NCBI GenBank assembly: GCA_008711295.1
Contig: VUYV01000003.1
Span: 10,867,148-10,931,147 of the forward strand
From: Anarhynchus alexandrinus
Lineage: Eukaryota; Chordata; Aves; Charadriiformes; Charadriidae
Length of the DNA stretch: 64,000 nucleotides
Direction of reading: 5' to 3'
The notes under the pieces are model-generated. The model was not told the DNA's origin and searched no databases. It saw nothing but the letters and a program-made list of their open reading frames with translations. How positions within the stretch are numbered: position 1 is the first letter of the stretch; each line of letters starts with the position of its first letter. The position numbers and the translations under genes were made by a program. This document shows, piece by piece, positions 12,887 through 27,223 of the stretch.

Positions 12887-15800
12887 CTGTGAAAAAGGGA
12901 AAGAAAGGAAGAGAATTTTTTTAATCTCTTGAAATAGCCCACTCCCCTTTCCACTGTGCATGTTGAACATCACTTATACTTGGTACATTTCTTTTTGAAG
13001 CTTCATCAAGTAAAGCAAAACCCCAAACGCAGCTGTTCTAGAACACCATCATCAGAATGGGTAACGGGAAGACACACTTCTAACTCCAAAACAAATTATA
13101 TACTATATAAAGAACAAGCTTGAGTGACTCAGGAATGTGTTCTTAAGTCAGAAGTTTCATGTATTTTGCATCTGAAATATAAGTCTGTGTACGCCTGTGT
13201 GCAGGTGATGGCCATCTGAACAAGCAGTCAGAGCTGTACAAGAAATAGCTTACCTCCTCTCTACCCACAAATCCCCCCTCAGGAGATGTATTTTCACTTG
13301 GGAGATAGACCTTGTGATATCCAGGTCTGAGAAGTGAAGCCAACCATATCACTTGAATTCAGGTATTAACGGGCAAGCCAAAATGATAACTAGATTCTTA
13401 CTTCCTGTGGACCAGTAGGGAAAAAATGTGTGTTTAGCCAATACATACCATAATTTTAAGTCTGAAGAGAGATCGAGATGATAAAGATATCGAACGTATG
13501 AAAAAGCAAAATGCTGCAGCAAGGAAGCACAGTTGTGAAAAGGTGGTTCCTAAACCTGTAACCAAGGGGTTTCAAACATTCAAAACTGGAAAGTAAACTG
13601 AAGCGACTGAAAATTTGATGCTATTGCGAAAGCATAGGTTTGTTTCTATGAGAAAGAAGGTAAAATAGATAATCTGTCATCAGTGAGCAACTTTCCCCAT
13701 ACTAAACCATTAGCATGCCAGAAAATGACCTCAAACGACCACTAATACAGGTAAAAGTTAGTTTGTGTCCATTTACTTTTGACCTTTTTGCTTGAGAATG
13801 GCACAGCACACTGTGGCAATTACAGCAGTGGTTTTGTGATGTGAACACCTGCCTTCCAAATCTGCCCATACAATCTGTTCACATTAGCCTGGTTGCACAC
13901 AAAAAAAAGAGCACTGACCACAAAGGTTTCAAACCGGCTCTCTCTAGGTACAAAAATAACAATAGCATCACCTGTACATTCTTTATGTACGTGCAAGAGT
14001 TCAATTAGCATCTCTTGCTTCATCTTATTCCACTCTACTATAAAGTTTCAATGCCTTTTCTACATCACAAAGAGGAATTGGGCATTTAATTATACTGCCC
14101 CACAGACAAGATCCATGTGAGCACAATAACAGGCAATAAAATTTAAACCTAATCCAATTATCAAAGCTTCTCTAAGTCTAATAAAATGGAGAGAAGAGTC
14201 AAAACTACATTGATTTCACTTGCTACTGGTCAAGCCCGCATGATCAACAGAGATGCCTAATCCTTCAGGAGAGAATTAACAGAAATTCCATCTGAAACAG
14301 AATTAAGGTTTAGCTGCACAGAACAATTAAAATTGTCCAAAAATCTCAGAGTAAGCATTTCAAAGAGGAAACATGAATGTTTGCCAGGAGAGGTCTTCTA
14401 ATCCACCTGATCTTCAGATTTTTTTAACAGTTTATAGGACACTCTTGATTCCTCAGAGAACACCTAAGCAGGTAAGGTTTGGAAGCCCAGAAGCCAGCCT
14501 AAGTGTCCCTAGAAATCACTGCTTTCTGTTCTCCAAAGGCTAAGGGCAGATTATGAAGACTGCTGGCTGGAACTCACAGTGTTAATGCATACCTAGCACA
14601 ACCAGACCCCAATCTCTAATTGTCAGTATGACCCACATAGTAAGAAATGGCATGCCACACAAGGCAAACAGCTTTAAAATGAGGTATGATCCAAATTAAT
14701 TGTTGACTGCTTTGAACCAGTCTGAAAAGCCTAACAAACACAGTACAACTCAACAGGACTGAAAGATTTTAGTTCTTCAGTTAACCAAAGACCTAGGCTA
14801 AAGGAATTTCAACAAATCAAAACTATACAGCAAGACAGTAAGATTTCATATATTCCTAGAAACAAGCTGGAAATGGCTATCCCAGACCTACATCCCAGGG
14901 TAACCAGCAGGTCCTCAATATATTTTGGAAACAACCATTCAAATCACAAAAGTAGGAGAAAGGCTTCCCAGCCTATGACTGCATTATCTGGATCTAAACT
15001 TTAAACAGTTTACAAAGGGGAAATTCCCCTGGTTCCCCTGGCACCTGCCATAAGTGTCTGCAGATACTACAGACAAAGCTATTTAAACAGCAGTACAAAT
15101 GAGATATCCTGTCACTCATTGTCTCATATCATAAATTAAAAATAAAATAAAATAAGGGGTTATGTAAAGGACCACCAAAAGCCAGAAGAATCACAATTAC
15201 CACAGCAATTCTAACTTCTTTACTGTACCACAGTGCTGTACAACCACATGCAGGCTCGCATTTTGAAATCACAGCGTGAAACACCCCATTTCCAAATTTA
15301 GAGATGAAAGAAACCTATCAGAGTCCATCTTGTGCATCCCTAAAGGGTCCCTCAAATGTGGTATTATTCTGCACAGTAGGTTACCTAATATTCTGTTTCA
15401 TACAGCGAAACGCTTCTCAGCGTTCTCTGATGTGGACTTTTGAGTACAGCCTTCATGAAAAACTCTCCTCACACAAAAGGACACAATTCACACTGGGGAA
15501 GCCTTCCTCTTTCCCTCCCATACCCACATTCAGCTTCTTTTCCTTCAATTTCATTCTATGACTCCTAGCTTAATCTCTACTCATATGCAGAGAGCTGCAA
15601 ACATTTAAGTGCAAAAGCAGTGGCAATGGCATCAAAATGGGACTGGGGTGGGGTGTCAGACTTTGTTTCCCTGCAGCTCTGGGAAGCCTTACTGTGTGGC
15701 TGGGGAGTAAATCACCTAGTATATTGTGCTTCCATCCCTCATATGCAAAAGGAGGACAATACTGCCCCAACCACACCAATTAAGACACGTCCATGACTGA

Positions 15801-18800
15801 AGGACTCCAATACTAGGGTGATGAAGTCTCAAATGTACACTCAACCATTCTGCTTACTTTAGTACCTCCATAGAGATGCAAGGTGAGGAATTAAGATTTC
15901 TCCCTTTGTAGAGTTAGTTGGGAAGAAACAGCTGTAACATCTTTTCCACCTCTACTGATAACAACAAAATACAAAAGCATCCTCCCAGTAACAGGGGAAA
16001 AAAAGCAGTACACTGATACGGGCCTGATGGGCAACATTTAACTGCAACTTACTTGTGAAATTAGAAGATTAAACATCTCCATAAAATAAGTGAGATTAGT
16101 TTATTTTTGTTTTGTCACCTTTCCTCCCATTAGCCAGCTATCCCAAACTAAAACCATCCTCCCTTCTTCCTCCTCTAAAGCCCACATATCTGACTTTGTT
16201 GTTAGTCTGCAAAGACAGACATGCTCCTATAACACAGTAAGCTAATGAGTATGAAGTTTTCAGTATAAACTTTTAGGTTATGTATACAAAACCAAGGTAT
16301 GAGCCTAGTATCTACCACAGTATTAAGTCTCAACCTGCAGATGTATGGAGACTACAGTTTTATCATCACCAGATTTTTATTTTTTTTTTAATAAAGCAAC
16401 TTTTTATCCACCCTTTATTTTCTGCTTTGGAGAGAACTAGAGATAGACACCCAAAGGAGAACTTCCTCTCCATTGGTTCAGAGCACCAATACCTATTACT
16501 GAGAATGGTTTTCCATCAGGAGAGCTTTGTTCCAGAGTCCAGTGATCTGCACTTAAAGGGGGACACACGCAGAGAAAACTAAGCAGATGAACAAAAACTC
16601 CACATCTCCGGTCCTCACTTCACACTATGCTCTAATACACAGTTTGTCCCAGCCTCTCAGAAGGACCTTTTTGGGGGGTGAGAAAGGTGGGGAAAAGGGT
16701 CCAGTACTCTATTTAATGAAAGTACCTATAAAATGTTTTCCTTCAAAAAATTAACCTGAAAAAGTGAATTGTATCTTCACCCTCCCCTGTTTTCAGTACC
16801 TAAAATAAAGCCTTAGAAAAGGGAACTTTTCCCCAAAAAAATTAAGCAGCTGGTAACAGGAATTAATTGGATCTAGAAACACAGCAGAACCACTTGGTGG
16901 GCACTGCCTTTTTTTACACTTAGTAACAGGAAGAATGGCAGAAACTTTCCCAAGACTCTCCAGCTCATTCACAGCGACACTGGACTCTCTGGGGGGAATT
17001 AAACCTCATATTGTGGCTTTCCCCTTCAAAAAGCCCCCAAATATTCCATTGGAAAAACTTGAATCTTCCAAATATGATTACAAGCAAGGAAGGACACAAG
17101 CTTTTTAATATTCAAGGTAGAAACACTCTTGAGTCTCTGGTGCTCGCTACTGCTACGCCTTTCAGTTTGAAACCAAACAAGCACCCACTTAGAACCTCCT
17201 ATCAGAAGAAATGGTATTTTTTCTATTTGTGCAGAGAAATAGGCTAAAAAGCCCTGTTGTATCAGTCTCTTAAGGAACAAAGCACCTATTTTCATTGTGA
17301 GTACAGGTGCCTTTCAAGGGACATCAGGTTTCCAGTGCAGAAGACACGTGGGCATGCAATCCCACAAGAAATTCTTTGTCTTTTGAAAGGATTGAATTTC
17401 ATCTATAAGGTACAACTGGAACAAACCAAAATTCCCCCCAAACTAGAGGCGGGAAGAAGAGTTAACTTCCTCTTTCTCTTCCCTCATTTTTCTCTCTTAG
17501 CCACCCACCCTCACATTTGGAAAGAAATAACTCCTCCTTAATTTTCACTGAAGAAGCCCAAGAGTCCTTCTGGGCTTTCAGACCAAACTCAGTCGTGGTA
17601 TTTTGTATGGACATCTGTGGCTCTTCTTGAATTTTTCTGCCCTCTAGCTGTGCAATCTCAAATACACTCTCTCAGGAACATACCACAATTTTAACGTGCT
17701 ATTGATGAGCAGAATCATGCTTATAGATCTTTTAAGATAACAAGCACTTAAACACATGCCAAGATCTATGCTTTTTCAGGAAAGTTTTCCAGAGCCATAC
17801 TTGAGTCTTGTGGACTTAGGGGGATTTCACTGCTTTCCATAATCAGGACTACACATAACCTTCTACCTTAAAGACCCTAAGGTGGTTACAAAAGCCCCTC
17901 ATTCTGCATGCCTAAAGGTTTGCCCAGCAGCAGCGGACAAAACCAGAAGCAGCAAGCTCAACTCCCATTTTTGCCACAGATTTATTTCACAATTTTTTCT
18001 TGAGCCTCAGTTTATCTCCCAGTCAAATGCACTCCCTCTGTCACAGATTGTTTTTAAGTTGACTAGGCCTAAAAAGACAGTAAGAAACCCTATATATAAA
18101 GTAGAAATATTGAATAATAGTTCGCCAGTCGGAACAATTACTGAATGCCTTCTCCAGGCAATGGCGCTCCAGGATTAGCGTTTAACATCTTTAACATCCT
18201 GCTTTCACTCAGCAGGAAGGCACCCAGCTGCAACAACTGTGCCTCTTCCCACTCTGTCCGTGTCCCCGGAGGTCTTCCATGCAGCAGGGAGACAGGAGTG
18301 TACGTAGAAGGGTATTTTGACCTAGCTATGGAAACCCTGCCTGCCCAGGCTCCTTGAAGAGCCACTGGAGAAAGGAGGGGATGCTAACCTCCAGAGGGCA
18401 GATCAGAGCGATTAAGAGAGATTCCCCTGGCTCATCTTCTGGAGAAGCTCCCTCCTCTCTGCCCTCCTAAAAGAGACCCGGAGGGTGCCACGATGCCTCA
18501 GCCATGTCTGGGTGAGATGCACAACACTGGGGATTCAGTGTTACCCCTCTTACTGACAAGATGCAGCTTTATTCAATTAAAGCTATTGGTCTTAAGCAGA
18601 AAAAGTAGGAGACTGCTCAGAAGTGCATTACAGGAAAGAATTTTGTAAACCCGTGTCTTTTAAAGTATCTAGACATTTCAGCTGCCCAAATCAGGATACT
18701 CAAACCAATCCCAACTGTATATGTTGCTAAGTATTTCTCAGTCAATGATCCCCTTTATGGCAGTCTCAAAATTCATTAGTCACTTTTTGAAAGAGTGCCA

Positions 18801-21010
18801 CAAATTAGAACATGCCCCAAGAACATGGTAATCAAACTACTCCAGAAAAATACACTGGTAATTAACCAACAGTCTGTTCCTAAATGGGATGACTTCACTG
18901 CGCAGAGAGCTTGTTGCAATTGCTCTTAAGCAGTGACGGGTGTTGAGGGACAGGAGATGCAGGAAGAGACAGAATTATAAAATTTGCTTTTGTGTTAGTG
19001 AAGAACTGTAACACCAATCTCTCTTCCTCTCCAGGTACAGTAGCTAATTTGAGATTATAACAACAGATACTCATGATGGTGGAACATAATGATTAAATGG
19101 AATGTGAACAAAGGTCATAGCAATAAATAAACACGCATTTCGTTTGTGTTCTTAATCAATTTAAAAAACACAGACTCCATAATGCAAACTCTGAGGTTAA
19201 AGCCAACCCATCATTACTCTTTTTTATGGAGGTAGCTGAAGCATTTCAGGCTCTGCTTTTTTTCAGCTAGACTCCCAGAAACACTGCCCACTCACACCAC
19301 CTTCGCGTGCACGCCTCTACTCCATGCGTAGGAGTGACCTGACACGCCATTTAAGGACCATTTGCCAGGCACACAGCTGAGTGGCCAGAGCAGCACGAGC
19401 GAGCGAGAGGGTCGCGGGCCCTGGCATCGGCAGAGATGCTGACTCACTCCGCAACCTTGGCCAACTCCCCTCAGCGGGTCAAACTGTTCATCAGCTGAAA
19501 ACAGAACTGCACCATGAAACAGATGCTCCAGCTGAGTTTCGCTCCCCTGGGCAGACTGTCAAGGGCTCACCAGCAGGATGGCAACAGCAAGGGACAGATT
19601 GAGCCACATTCCCTGGGCCCATCCTGCCCACCCTGCCAGACAGCTTGAAACCTGAAGGACTCCACTATCAAACATCCTCCCATCCTGCCCATCTCCTAAA
19701 TTACTTAACGGGGGGGAGGGGAGAAGAGAACAAAAAGAGGAAGCAACATGGCTGTGACCAAATTAATTTTGTCACTGGCCCATGCAATGGTCCGTCCAAA
19801 GTGTTTTCAAAACTATCCTCTTCCCCTTATTTTCCTTTTTTCCTGCTTTTTTTCTGTTTTCTCCTTTCACTACCAGTATAAACTCACTTCCATCCTCCCA
19901 TTTTCCGTACCATGGCATGATTATCTCCCTCTTGCACACTAGCCGTTGTACTTGTGTTTGAATCCCAGTGGGGCAAAAGGGAGCTTTTAACTTCACACGT
20001 ACCTCCGGGCTGCCTCTCACGGTGATCAGCTCCACTTCCCAAGGGGCAGCAAGCACTGGACCAGCAACACGGGTCAGCAGCTCCAGAGGCAGGTAAATCA
20101 TGCAAAACCCACTAAACTCACAGATTTGGGGGGGGGGGGGGGGGAGCAGAGCGGGAAAGGAAGGGTGGGCATGAGGCAGAGAGGAGGTGCAGCACTGCCT
20201 AAATCCAATGCAAATGTTGCCTAATCTTAACAGACCAGCTGTGATATTAGCCCAGGAAGGAGAGGATATCACAGCAGCCCCCAAGTCCTGCTTTGCTGTT
20301 GTACCCAAGCATAGGAAATACAAGGTCTACATGTATCAGAACAACAGTACAGGCACAACAGGTTTACTTCTGAGTAGGCACAGTCAGCTGGAACTGCTGC
20401 TAACAGAGTGCTTTGAGAACAGGTCATTTATTTGGACGTCTACATAAAGCTTCCTGTGTTTTCTAAATATGGTTGTGTCTTTCTGTACACAAAAAATAAA
20501 CTTCATGCAAAAAGGGAAAAAAATCCTGAGAATCTTACATCCGCGACACGGACAGTGCGAGTATCAGTGGTCAGACAGCAATCTGCAGACCTATCAGTCT
20601 CACAAGCAGTGATAACAGAACTCTTTAGCAGTTGTTATAAATAACCAAAATAATGAAAGCAATGAGCGGGAGGAATATTACGCCTTTACTTATAAGGAGG
20701 GCTTGAAATAAGCCTTACAAAGAATCTGCCTGGCTCACAGGCTTGCCTGCCAAGCACAGGAATCGTTTAAGGCAAGCCAATGTTTAGGAATTCCAGCCGC
20801 AGCATGCTCCGAGGAGATGGCGTTCATTTTTCTTAGAGTACTTGCAGCACAGCACACGGATGACAGAGCAAACAAGTTCTTCTTTAAGTGCTACCAGGTG
20901 AATCCAAAAATGAAGCAAGATGGGGTTAAAGGGAAATCCGTTGGCCTGCGAAACAATACCTTAAGACCCCTGCTAAATAATCCTAGAAATAATGATAAAA
21001 CTAATCTTAC
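12887..21010 (-). other. DUSP22: DUSP22 intron 2
   Basis: This 8.1-kb intron lies between exons 2 and 3. It holds scattered chance ORFs and a 17-base G homopolymer at 20128-20144. I see no exon or recognisable young transposon. The GC content rises somewhat around 18.1-18.5 and 19.3-20.3 kb, without a pattern I can assign to a gene. Confidence 0.85.
20128..20144 (+). repeat. G17 homopolymer
   Basis: An uninterrupted run of 17 G in intron 2. It is likely length-variable and prone to sequencing error, and could form G-quadruplexes. Confidence 0.9.
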
Positions 21011-21044
21011 CTTTAAAGTTGCCAATGAACAAGCCAGGCAGAAT
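21011..21044 (-). CDS. DUSP22: DUSP22 coding exon 2 (ILPGLFIGNFK)
   Basis: This 34-nt microexon is bounded on the minus strand by a pyrimidine-rich acceptor (TTTCTTTCTCACAG) and the donor GTAAGA. It encodes ILPGLFIGNFK plus the first base of the next codon. This is the start of the dual-specificity phosphatase fold, where the LPGLYIG-type strand is characteristic of DUSP22 and related small DUSPs; Phe replaces the Tyr I recall in the human protein. It joins exon 1 in phase 0 and exon 3 with a split Asp codon (G + AT). It is too short for ORF-based gene finding and was recognised by its peptide and splice sites. Confidence 0.95.
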
Positions 21045-21369
21045 CTGTGAGAAAGAAATATAGTATCAAATATAGATATCTTGTGGTAAGACAATTTGAC
21101 AAAGTTCAATTTGCATACAGGATGGAACATACTACTTTAGCAGACTACTGTCAAATGTAATCTAAAAAGCCCTGACAATATTTTGTGCCTCTTTGCAGCC
21201 TTCTCAAACTACATAGCTCTAGGTGTGCCGCACTTTGAGAGCATTCATTGACAGCCAGGGGATTGCTAATCATGCAGACTTCTCACATAATGGATGCTCT
21301 CCAAGGACAGCAAAAGTGCTCTACACATACCAGTGGGCCTCAAAACATGCTCCTCCCCCCAGCAGGATA

Positions 21370-21460
21370 AGAGTTACCCTCATTTAACTAGTGATGAAAC
21401 TTCATATAGAAAAGATGATTTGCCTAAAGTTGCTAAGCAAGCTGGACAAAGCACTGTAAA
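21370..21460 (-). repeat. MIR-like SINE fragment (antisense)
   Basis: The plus strand resembles the reverse complement of the MIR core: a CCTCATTTaactaGTGATGAAAC segment, then GATGATTTGCCTAAAGTTGC followed by a TAAGCAAGCTGGacaaAGC segment. The consensus I recall is cattttacagatgaggaaac...ttgcccaaggtcac...agtggcagagc. It is an old, diverged copy just downstream of exon 2's acceptor side in intron 1. Confidence 0.55.
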
Positions 21461-24400
21461 TGACATCCTTCAAGTCTTTTGAAGCGCAAAGACATGCAAG
21501 TCAAGGCTGCAGCACAGTGTGGCTCTTCGACAGAGGAAATCACTGCAAACAACAAGTTGTGTGTTCACATAGAAAGAGAACTGATGAAAGTCCTCGAGTT
21601 GCATGTTTCTCTCCCAGATCTACCCACTCAGCCCAACACTCCCAGAAGCCCACGCAGGTCTCTGTTACAGGACCTTCTTTAACTGGGGAGTTTCAAGGTC
21701 AGCCTGAGGGCCAGCCAGTGCAGTCTGAGGACACATGCACGCACGCACACACAGAGGCAGGTTACACTACAGTGCCACCCCTCCCACCCTCTCATAACCC
21801 TCCCAACTTGGGAACAGCAGTAAGGACATGAAACACACACACACCCCCAGGAAACCGAACACACACTTTCTGGCCAAGAATTTAATTCTCTGCCACCTGA
21901 AGTCTCTGACCCACACCCACATCCTTTGAAGAGGCCAGAACTGTGGCGCTCAGACCATACGATCCATTTTTCTTTGGTGCATGCAGAGCATACCACCAAT
22001 AGAGATATGTCAGCGCTGACTTCCTAAAGCCTTAGCAACACCCAAGTGTCACCACAACACCAGCAACAGTCTCTTGGGCGCAGCTATTTAAAGGGAAAAC
22101 TCCACCCATTTTGCTCAGTCCGGCAGCCGCGAAGTTCCGAAAGTCATGAAGGACTTTTCATCGGGGATTATCGCCCCAGCCTCCGCTTCACTGCGGCCTT
22201 CCTGCTGAAAGGCGACCCAGCTTACCGCGCAAAGGTTAGCAGGGCTGCAAAATAGCTTCTGATCTGCCTTAACTCCAGGGCTGCCATCCGATAAAAACGT
22301 CGTGTTCACTGTTATTTATCTAGCCTTGCAGAAAACAGAAAGGCTGCAGCACTTCTCACTCTCCCTGCAGCTTTGGTTTGCGCAAACATTCCTCCCTCTC
22401 AGCTTTGCTGGGTGATCTCTCTCTCCCTGCCGTGTCATATCAGCTCTAACCACGGGGCTCAATCCTGCCACCGATATTGAAAGACTGCTTCCCTGGGACA
22501 CTGGCTGCGTCCTGAACTGCTTACAAATTAAGGGCTGCTTGACAACGCCAGCTAGACAAGAAAACGGTTCTTTAGTCTGGTACAAACAGGCACCTGTAAG
22601 TCTTGCACAGATAAGCTCAGCAGCTTTCTCCCCTTTCCTTCCCTCTTCATTTTTACAAGTTCAACATTCCTACAAAGACAGCAAAAATCAGCAGGACAGT
22701 TTCCAATGCCAGGGTATCAGGTAGGGAAAAGAACCCTTACAGCATTCTGCTGCCCCTTTCCGCACGCACAAGACTCAGTTTCATGGACTGATTCATTAAT
22801 TTTAAGCACCCTTGATGACTCTGCTAGAAGTGCAGCCCAAAGGCCGCCATTCCAGGCTAGGAATCAGAAGCTGGTAGCTGCTCCAGAGAGCAGAGCACCC
22901 AATGGCCATTGCTAAGTGCCAAATTCTGCAAACAAAAACCATGCTCTAAAGCACAAGAGAGTCAAGTTCTGAACAAATTTCACCAACCAGATCACCCCAG
23001 CCAGCTCCCTCAACTTAAGCTTAAAAAATTGAAAAATGAAAGAAGCCTTTCTGATATTTTTAAATAGCTGTCTGGTATTTCCTATCTGCAGCACAAACCT
23101 CAAATCACACCACCGCTACTGTAGACTGTAGCATTTTAGACTCCAGGACATTATTTCTGCATCAGATATGTGCTCTCAAGAGAGGATAAAAGCTTAAATT
23201 CCAGTCACAGTCATTAAGGTTAGACATTATAAATTAAAGATACAAAGAAACACTGGGTGGTTGCAAAAATAAGGCTTTTTAGATTGTTGTCGGCAAAGGA
23301 GGAAAAATCCAGAAGTTTGCATTTGTGCATCGCAAAGCTATGCTGTATGCTAGATAGGAAATTAGGACGCCGTGCAACCAAGGACAGATGTTACCCCTGT
23401 TGTCCTAGTCATTCTAGAAGCAAGAAACATTACTATGGGTGAAAGCTACCTGGAAAGAAGTGAATCTTCATGCCGTGCTGACTAATACTCCGGCACTAGA
23501 CTATGGCTGGGAACTTTCAGCTGTGTCATCTCACACTGCCTTCAGTAACTGCAACTCTGGGCCACACAAAATGAAGGCCGATGGCTGCTAGGGGCGTGTG
23601 AGAGAGAAGGGGTGGGAGTCAGAAGAGAAGAAAAATAAGGTGGTTGTTTTTGCAAACTTTTAAACCACTGTTTTATGAATAAAAACAGTAGCCTCTTTAT
23701 ATCATCCGAAACATTGAGAAAATGACCACAGACTAAATAACAGATGTAGAAGAGTGCACAACCTGATAAGGACAGCAACGCCTGTCTTTGTTCCTATCTC
23801 GGCTGAGAACAGCTCACATTCTCCACTGCACACAAAGGCAGAGTCCTGCAATGGACAGCTAACGCTTCTCATCAGTCCTCCCCAAAAATACACCTCTCTG
23901 GAAAATGGCAAAAAGAGCTACTTTGCTGCTGCTTCCTATATAGACACACGCTTATAATACAGTAACTCCTTGCCTGACACTGCTTCTAGATGCACTAGTA
24001 CTGATGGGTGCTCCAGCCAAGTTCATGGGGCTTTCTGCAGAGATGGCCAGGCGCTGTAGAAGGAGCAGATGAGCCCACCTTGTCCAGCGGTACAGGAGAG
24101 CGTCATGGGTCAGGGAGAGGGATTTGCCGCTGACGTGAACTGGCACAGCTTTGCTGGCTTCCATAGAACTGGTTACATCAGCTGTAACTATCCTCACTGA
24201 TTTACATTTCTTATGAATCAACTCCTACAACGAACACAGGTTATCTGCCCTTTTTGTAGAGATAACACTCAACCCACCCCTTCAGAAGAGTCTGCATGAA
24301 TAACGGGCAGTTAACTGTAACAGGACAAACAAAAACTAAAACCCAGGAAAAACTCTTCACTAAGCATATCCTGTTCACAGATAACCAAATCTAAGTACTA

Positions 24401-26300
24401 CAATCTCTTGTCACCATCTCAGCTGCTAGACTTCAGCTCCTGGAAAACATCTTTGTAATTTTCAACCACAGACTTCAACTTGAACTTTGAATACAAGTTA
24501 AAGTTAGACATTAAGCGTGAAGACAAATCAGGCCACCCAGACAATTTCCTAAGTCAGACCCCATTACTCATCCTGTACTTAAAAGATAGTAAAAAAAAAG
24601 TAAAGCACTGAAAATTAATAGTAGCTAAGTCAATGCACACTCACTAGCCAATTCTCCTTCCCTGAGCAAAGCAAGAAGGGCATTTATGAACCAATGCTTT
24701 CAGTTTAATTTGGGAAAAGTCAGGAGGCTTGGGTGGGATTAAGGAAAAAACTAAACACAGCTAATTTTACAGAGAAAACTAGCAACAAAAGAGAAACCCC
24801 ACCTAAAATGTATGCAAGGCCTCCCGCCCTTGATCAGTACTAATGGCCACAGAGTCAGGTGCGATTGCTATTTGCTACAAAATACATCAATATCATATGA
24901 CAGAAAAATAGGAGGGGACCATGCCACTCAGAAAGGCTCAGCATCCAAGAGCAGCAACAGCAGCTGTAGCAATCTCTGGAGCTCTTCCTTACCATACCCA
25001 TTACAGGTCACCACTAATCCTCTTCCCCTGGCGTCAGTACAAAGAGATTCCCTAAATGAAATAATCCACCATCGGATAAGCTGCTTATTTTCTCCTACTG
25101 TCCGCGTATAGCTCTACCACAAAAAAAACCCCACACTTCAGTTGGAAACTAAGGCAATTTGTATTGATAGACTACACCAAGTCAAGCAAATACCCCCCAA
25201 TGTGAGCGTTGATGACTCCATGCCTCCCCTTGCCCCTCTGGCGTTCGCTGACTCACAAGATCAAAAGGAACAGATGATCCAGGGGCACATTCTGAAGGTG
25301 GCAAGTACCAGACCTACATGCAGGACCCCTACAAAAATAAATCCTCATGGCCAGTACCCAACGTGGCTGTAGTCTCCTTAAAGGAGCCAGCTCCTCCCGA
25401 ACTGCTGAACATTTCATCCTCTTGGTGATACAGCCGTAAGAAGAGAGGAGAAAAATCAAAGTAGCACTATGTTTGTCCCAAAAGCTCTGGTTTGTAGATG
25501 TCTGGGCAACACTTAACCGAATTAAAACGACCAAACTGCCCAGAGTCACAGATTGTCACACAGTCCCACAGCAAGATGTAACACAAAGAGTGCTAAGCTT
25601 CAAAGGGTTGAGAATTGTCCTTTTTCCTCCCCCCCTAACTTTAGCATCCCATATCCTGTCACTCTAAATGTTTTGATAATTTCAAACATTCCCAGAAAAA
25701 TACTACAAACATATCAGAAAGTCTAAAAGAAGTCTTTCCAGCTGTGTTTCTTCCTAACTGGCCACTCCTAGAAGGCACCTCCAAGGAGTGGCTACATATG
25801 ACAGCATTATACTTAGGACTTTGAAACCAAAAATGGAAAGGACAAAGGGAGGTTCTACCTCCTACCCACTAACTCAGTTGGGCTAACCAGCTAGATCTTT
25901 TCCCTGCATAAAGTTTCTGTTTCAATGTCTCTACCCATAGGATGAAAAGGCTTCACCTCCCAGGTAGCACTCGATGTTCACCAAATGTGACTTCCAGGGG
26001 CAAGGATGTCAGACTTGGGACAACTTGTGAGCAGCTATCTCTAGCTCTTCTCCTCCGCTTTGTAGGAGGCCACGCTCACGGCAAAGCTACTCCCAAAGTA
26101 CTCAAAGCAGGATGTTAGACAGAAGAGATGACTCAACTTCTGTTCCTCATAGTAAGCTATATATAAAAGGCTAGTTACCACCACACTTTCAAACCTGGGT
26201 TTAAAACAGAGGTGGAGATACTGAGAAAAATCACAGTTGTCCCTTGACAACCACCACGCCATGCCTGGGGAATCGGCGCTTACAATGAGCCCCCACTGCC

Positions 26301-26328
26301 AAAAAAAAAAAAAAAAAAAAAAAAAAAA
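26301..26328 (+). repeat. A28 homopolymer
   Basis: An uninterrupted run of 28 A (poly-T on the DUSP22 sense strand) at the border of the CpG island in intron 1. No pseudogene or SINE body is recognised next to it. Confidence 0.95.
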
Positions 26329-27223
26329 GCCAACACCCTTTTGCAAAACAGATCCATCTTCCTTCCTCACTGCCATCTCCACCGGGACCCAAGCGCTTTC
26401 CTGTCCCCCACCAGCACCGGGGCCAGCCCGCCAGCCACAGCCCGTACCGGCGGCCGCTCCGTGCACCGGCCGGCGCGGGCAGACCCCGGGGGGTCCTGGC
26501 TGAGGAAGGGGAGGCGGGGGTGGTGGTGGTCGGCAGGCGATGGAGAATTTAAACGCTTTAATCCTGCGCTCGCTGGCTTCGCCGGGCTGACAGCCCATCG
26601 CCCGGGCGGGGCCGGGGGGGGGTGGCGGCTCTTCCCCCCAGCCGCCCCTCGGGGCACCCCCGGCCGGGGGGACACAGGAGGCGCGGAGGGGGGCCGGGCC
26701 CGCAGCGGGGAAGGGCCCGGCGCTGCGGCTGACCCAAGCACAGCGCCGGAGGCGGGGGGGGTAACGGCGGCCGTTCGCGACCGTTGGGAGCCGTTGGGGG
26801 CGCGGGGCCGCCCCCAGCCCCGCGGGCTGGCTTCGCCCCGGAGAGGGGAAGCCCGGGCGAGCATCACCGAAACCAGGCCCCCCCTCCGCCCCCGCTGCCC
26901 GCCCGCCCGCCCGCCTCCTCCCTGCCCGCGCTGCGGCGGGGAAGGAGGCGCGCCCCGAGGGAGCGGCGCAGCCACGGGCTCCGTCCCTCCCCCCGCACTC
27001 CCCGGGGCGGGGGACCCCCGAAGGTGAAGGGAAAAGCCTCCCCTGCCCTGGCCTTTGTTCTTCGACCGGGCGCCCGCCGCCCCGGGGGCGAGACAAAGGA
27101 GGGGGCTGCCCGTGGGGAAGGAAGGAGGAAGGGAGCGAGGGAAGGAGTGAGGGACCGCCACCCCCGCTGCGCCTCGCCCGCGCACATGCACTCACGCCCG
27201 GGAACAACGAGGAGCCGCGTTAC

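Larger units (their letters stand above)
21045..27223 (-). other. DUSP22: DUSP22 intron 1
   Basis: This 6.2-kb intron has its first 0.8 kb (27223 to about 26400) inside the CpG island; the rest is AT-rich. It contains a 28-base A run on the plus strand at 26301-26328 at the island's edge, short CA runs at about 21740 and 21830, and an antisense MIR-like fragment at 21370-21460. No alternative exon is supported. Confidence 0.85.

Noticed and set aside
19945..19975. B-box-like GTGTTTGAATCCCAGTGGGG
   Set aside because: Resembles a SINE head, but nothing after it follows a SINE core, and the match is too short.
19772..20323. 183-codon minus-strand ORF in intron 2
   Set aside because: It includes a poly-Pro run created by the G17 homopolymer, with no similarity recognised. 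Treated as chance.
26301..26328. A28 as tail of a processed pseudogene
   Set aside because: The sequence before it shows no coding remnant or known SINE body, and no target-site duplication is evident.
26041..27207. 388-codon minus-strand ORF, with 274- and 228-codon companions on both strands
   Set aside because: It lies in the CpG island and intron 1 and is rich in Pro, Ala, Gly and Arg. It includes a poly-Phe run from the A28 tract, all frames are open at once, and it crosses the confirmed exon 1 donor. It is a compositional artefact.
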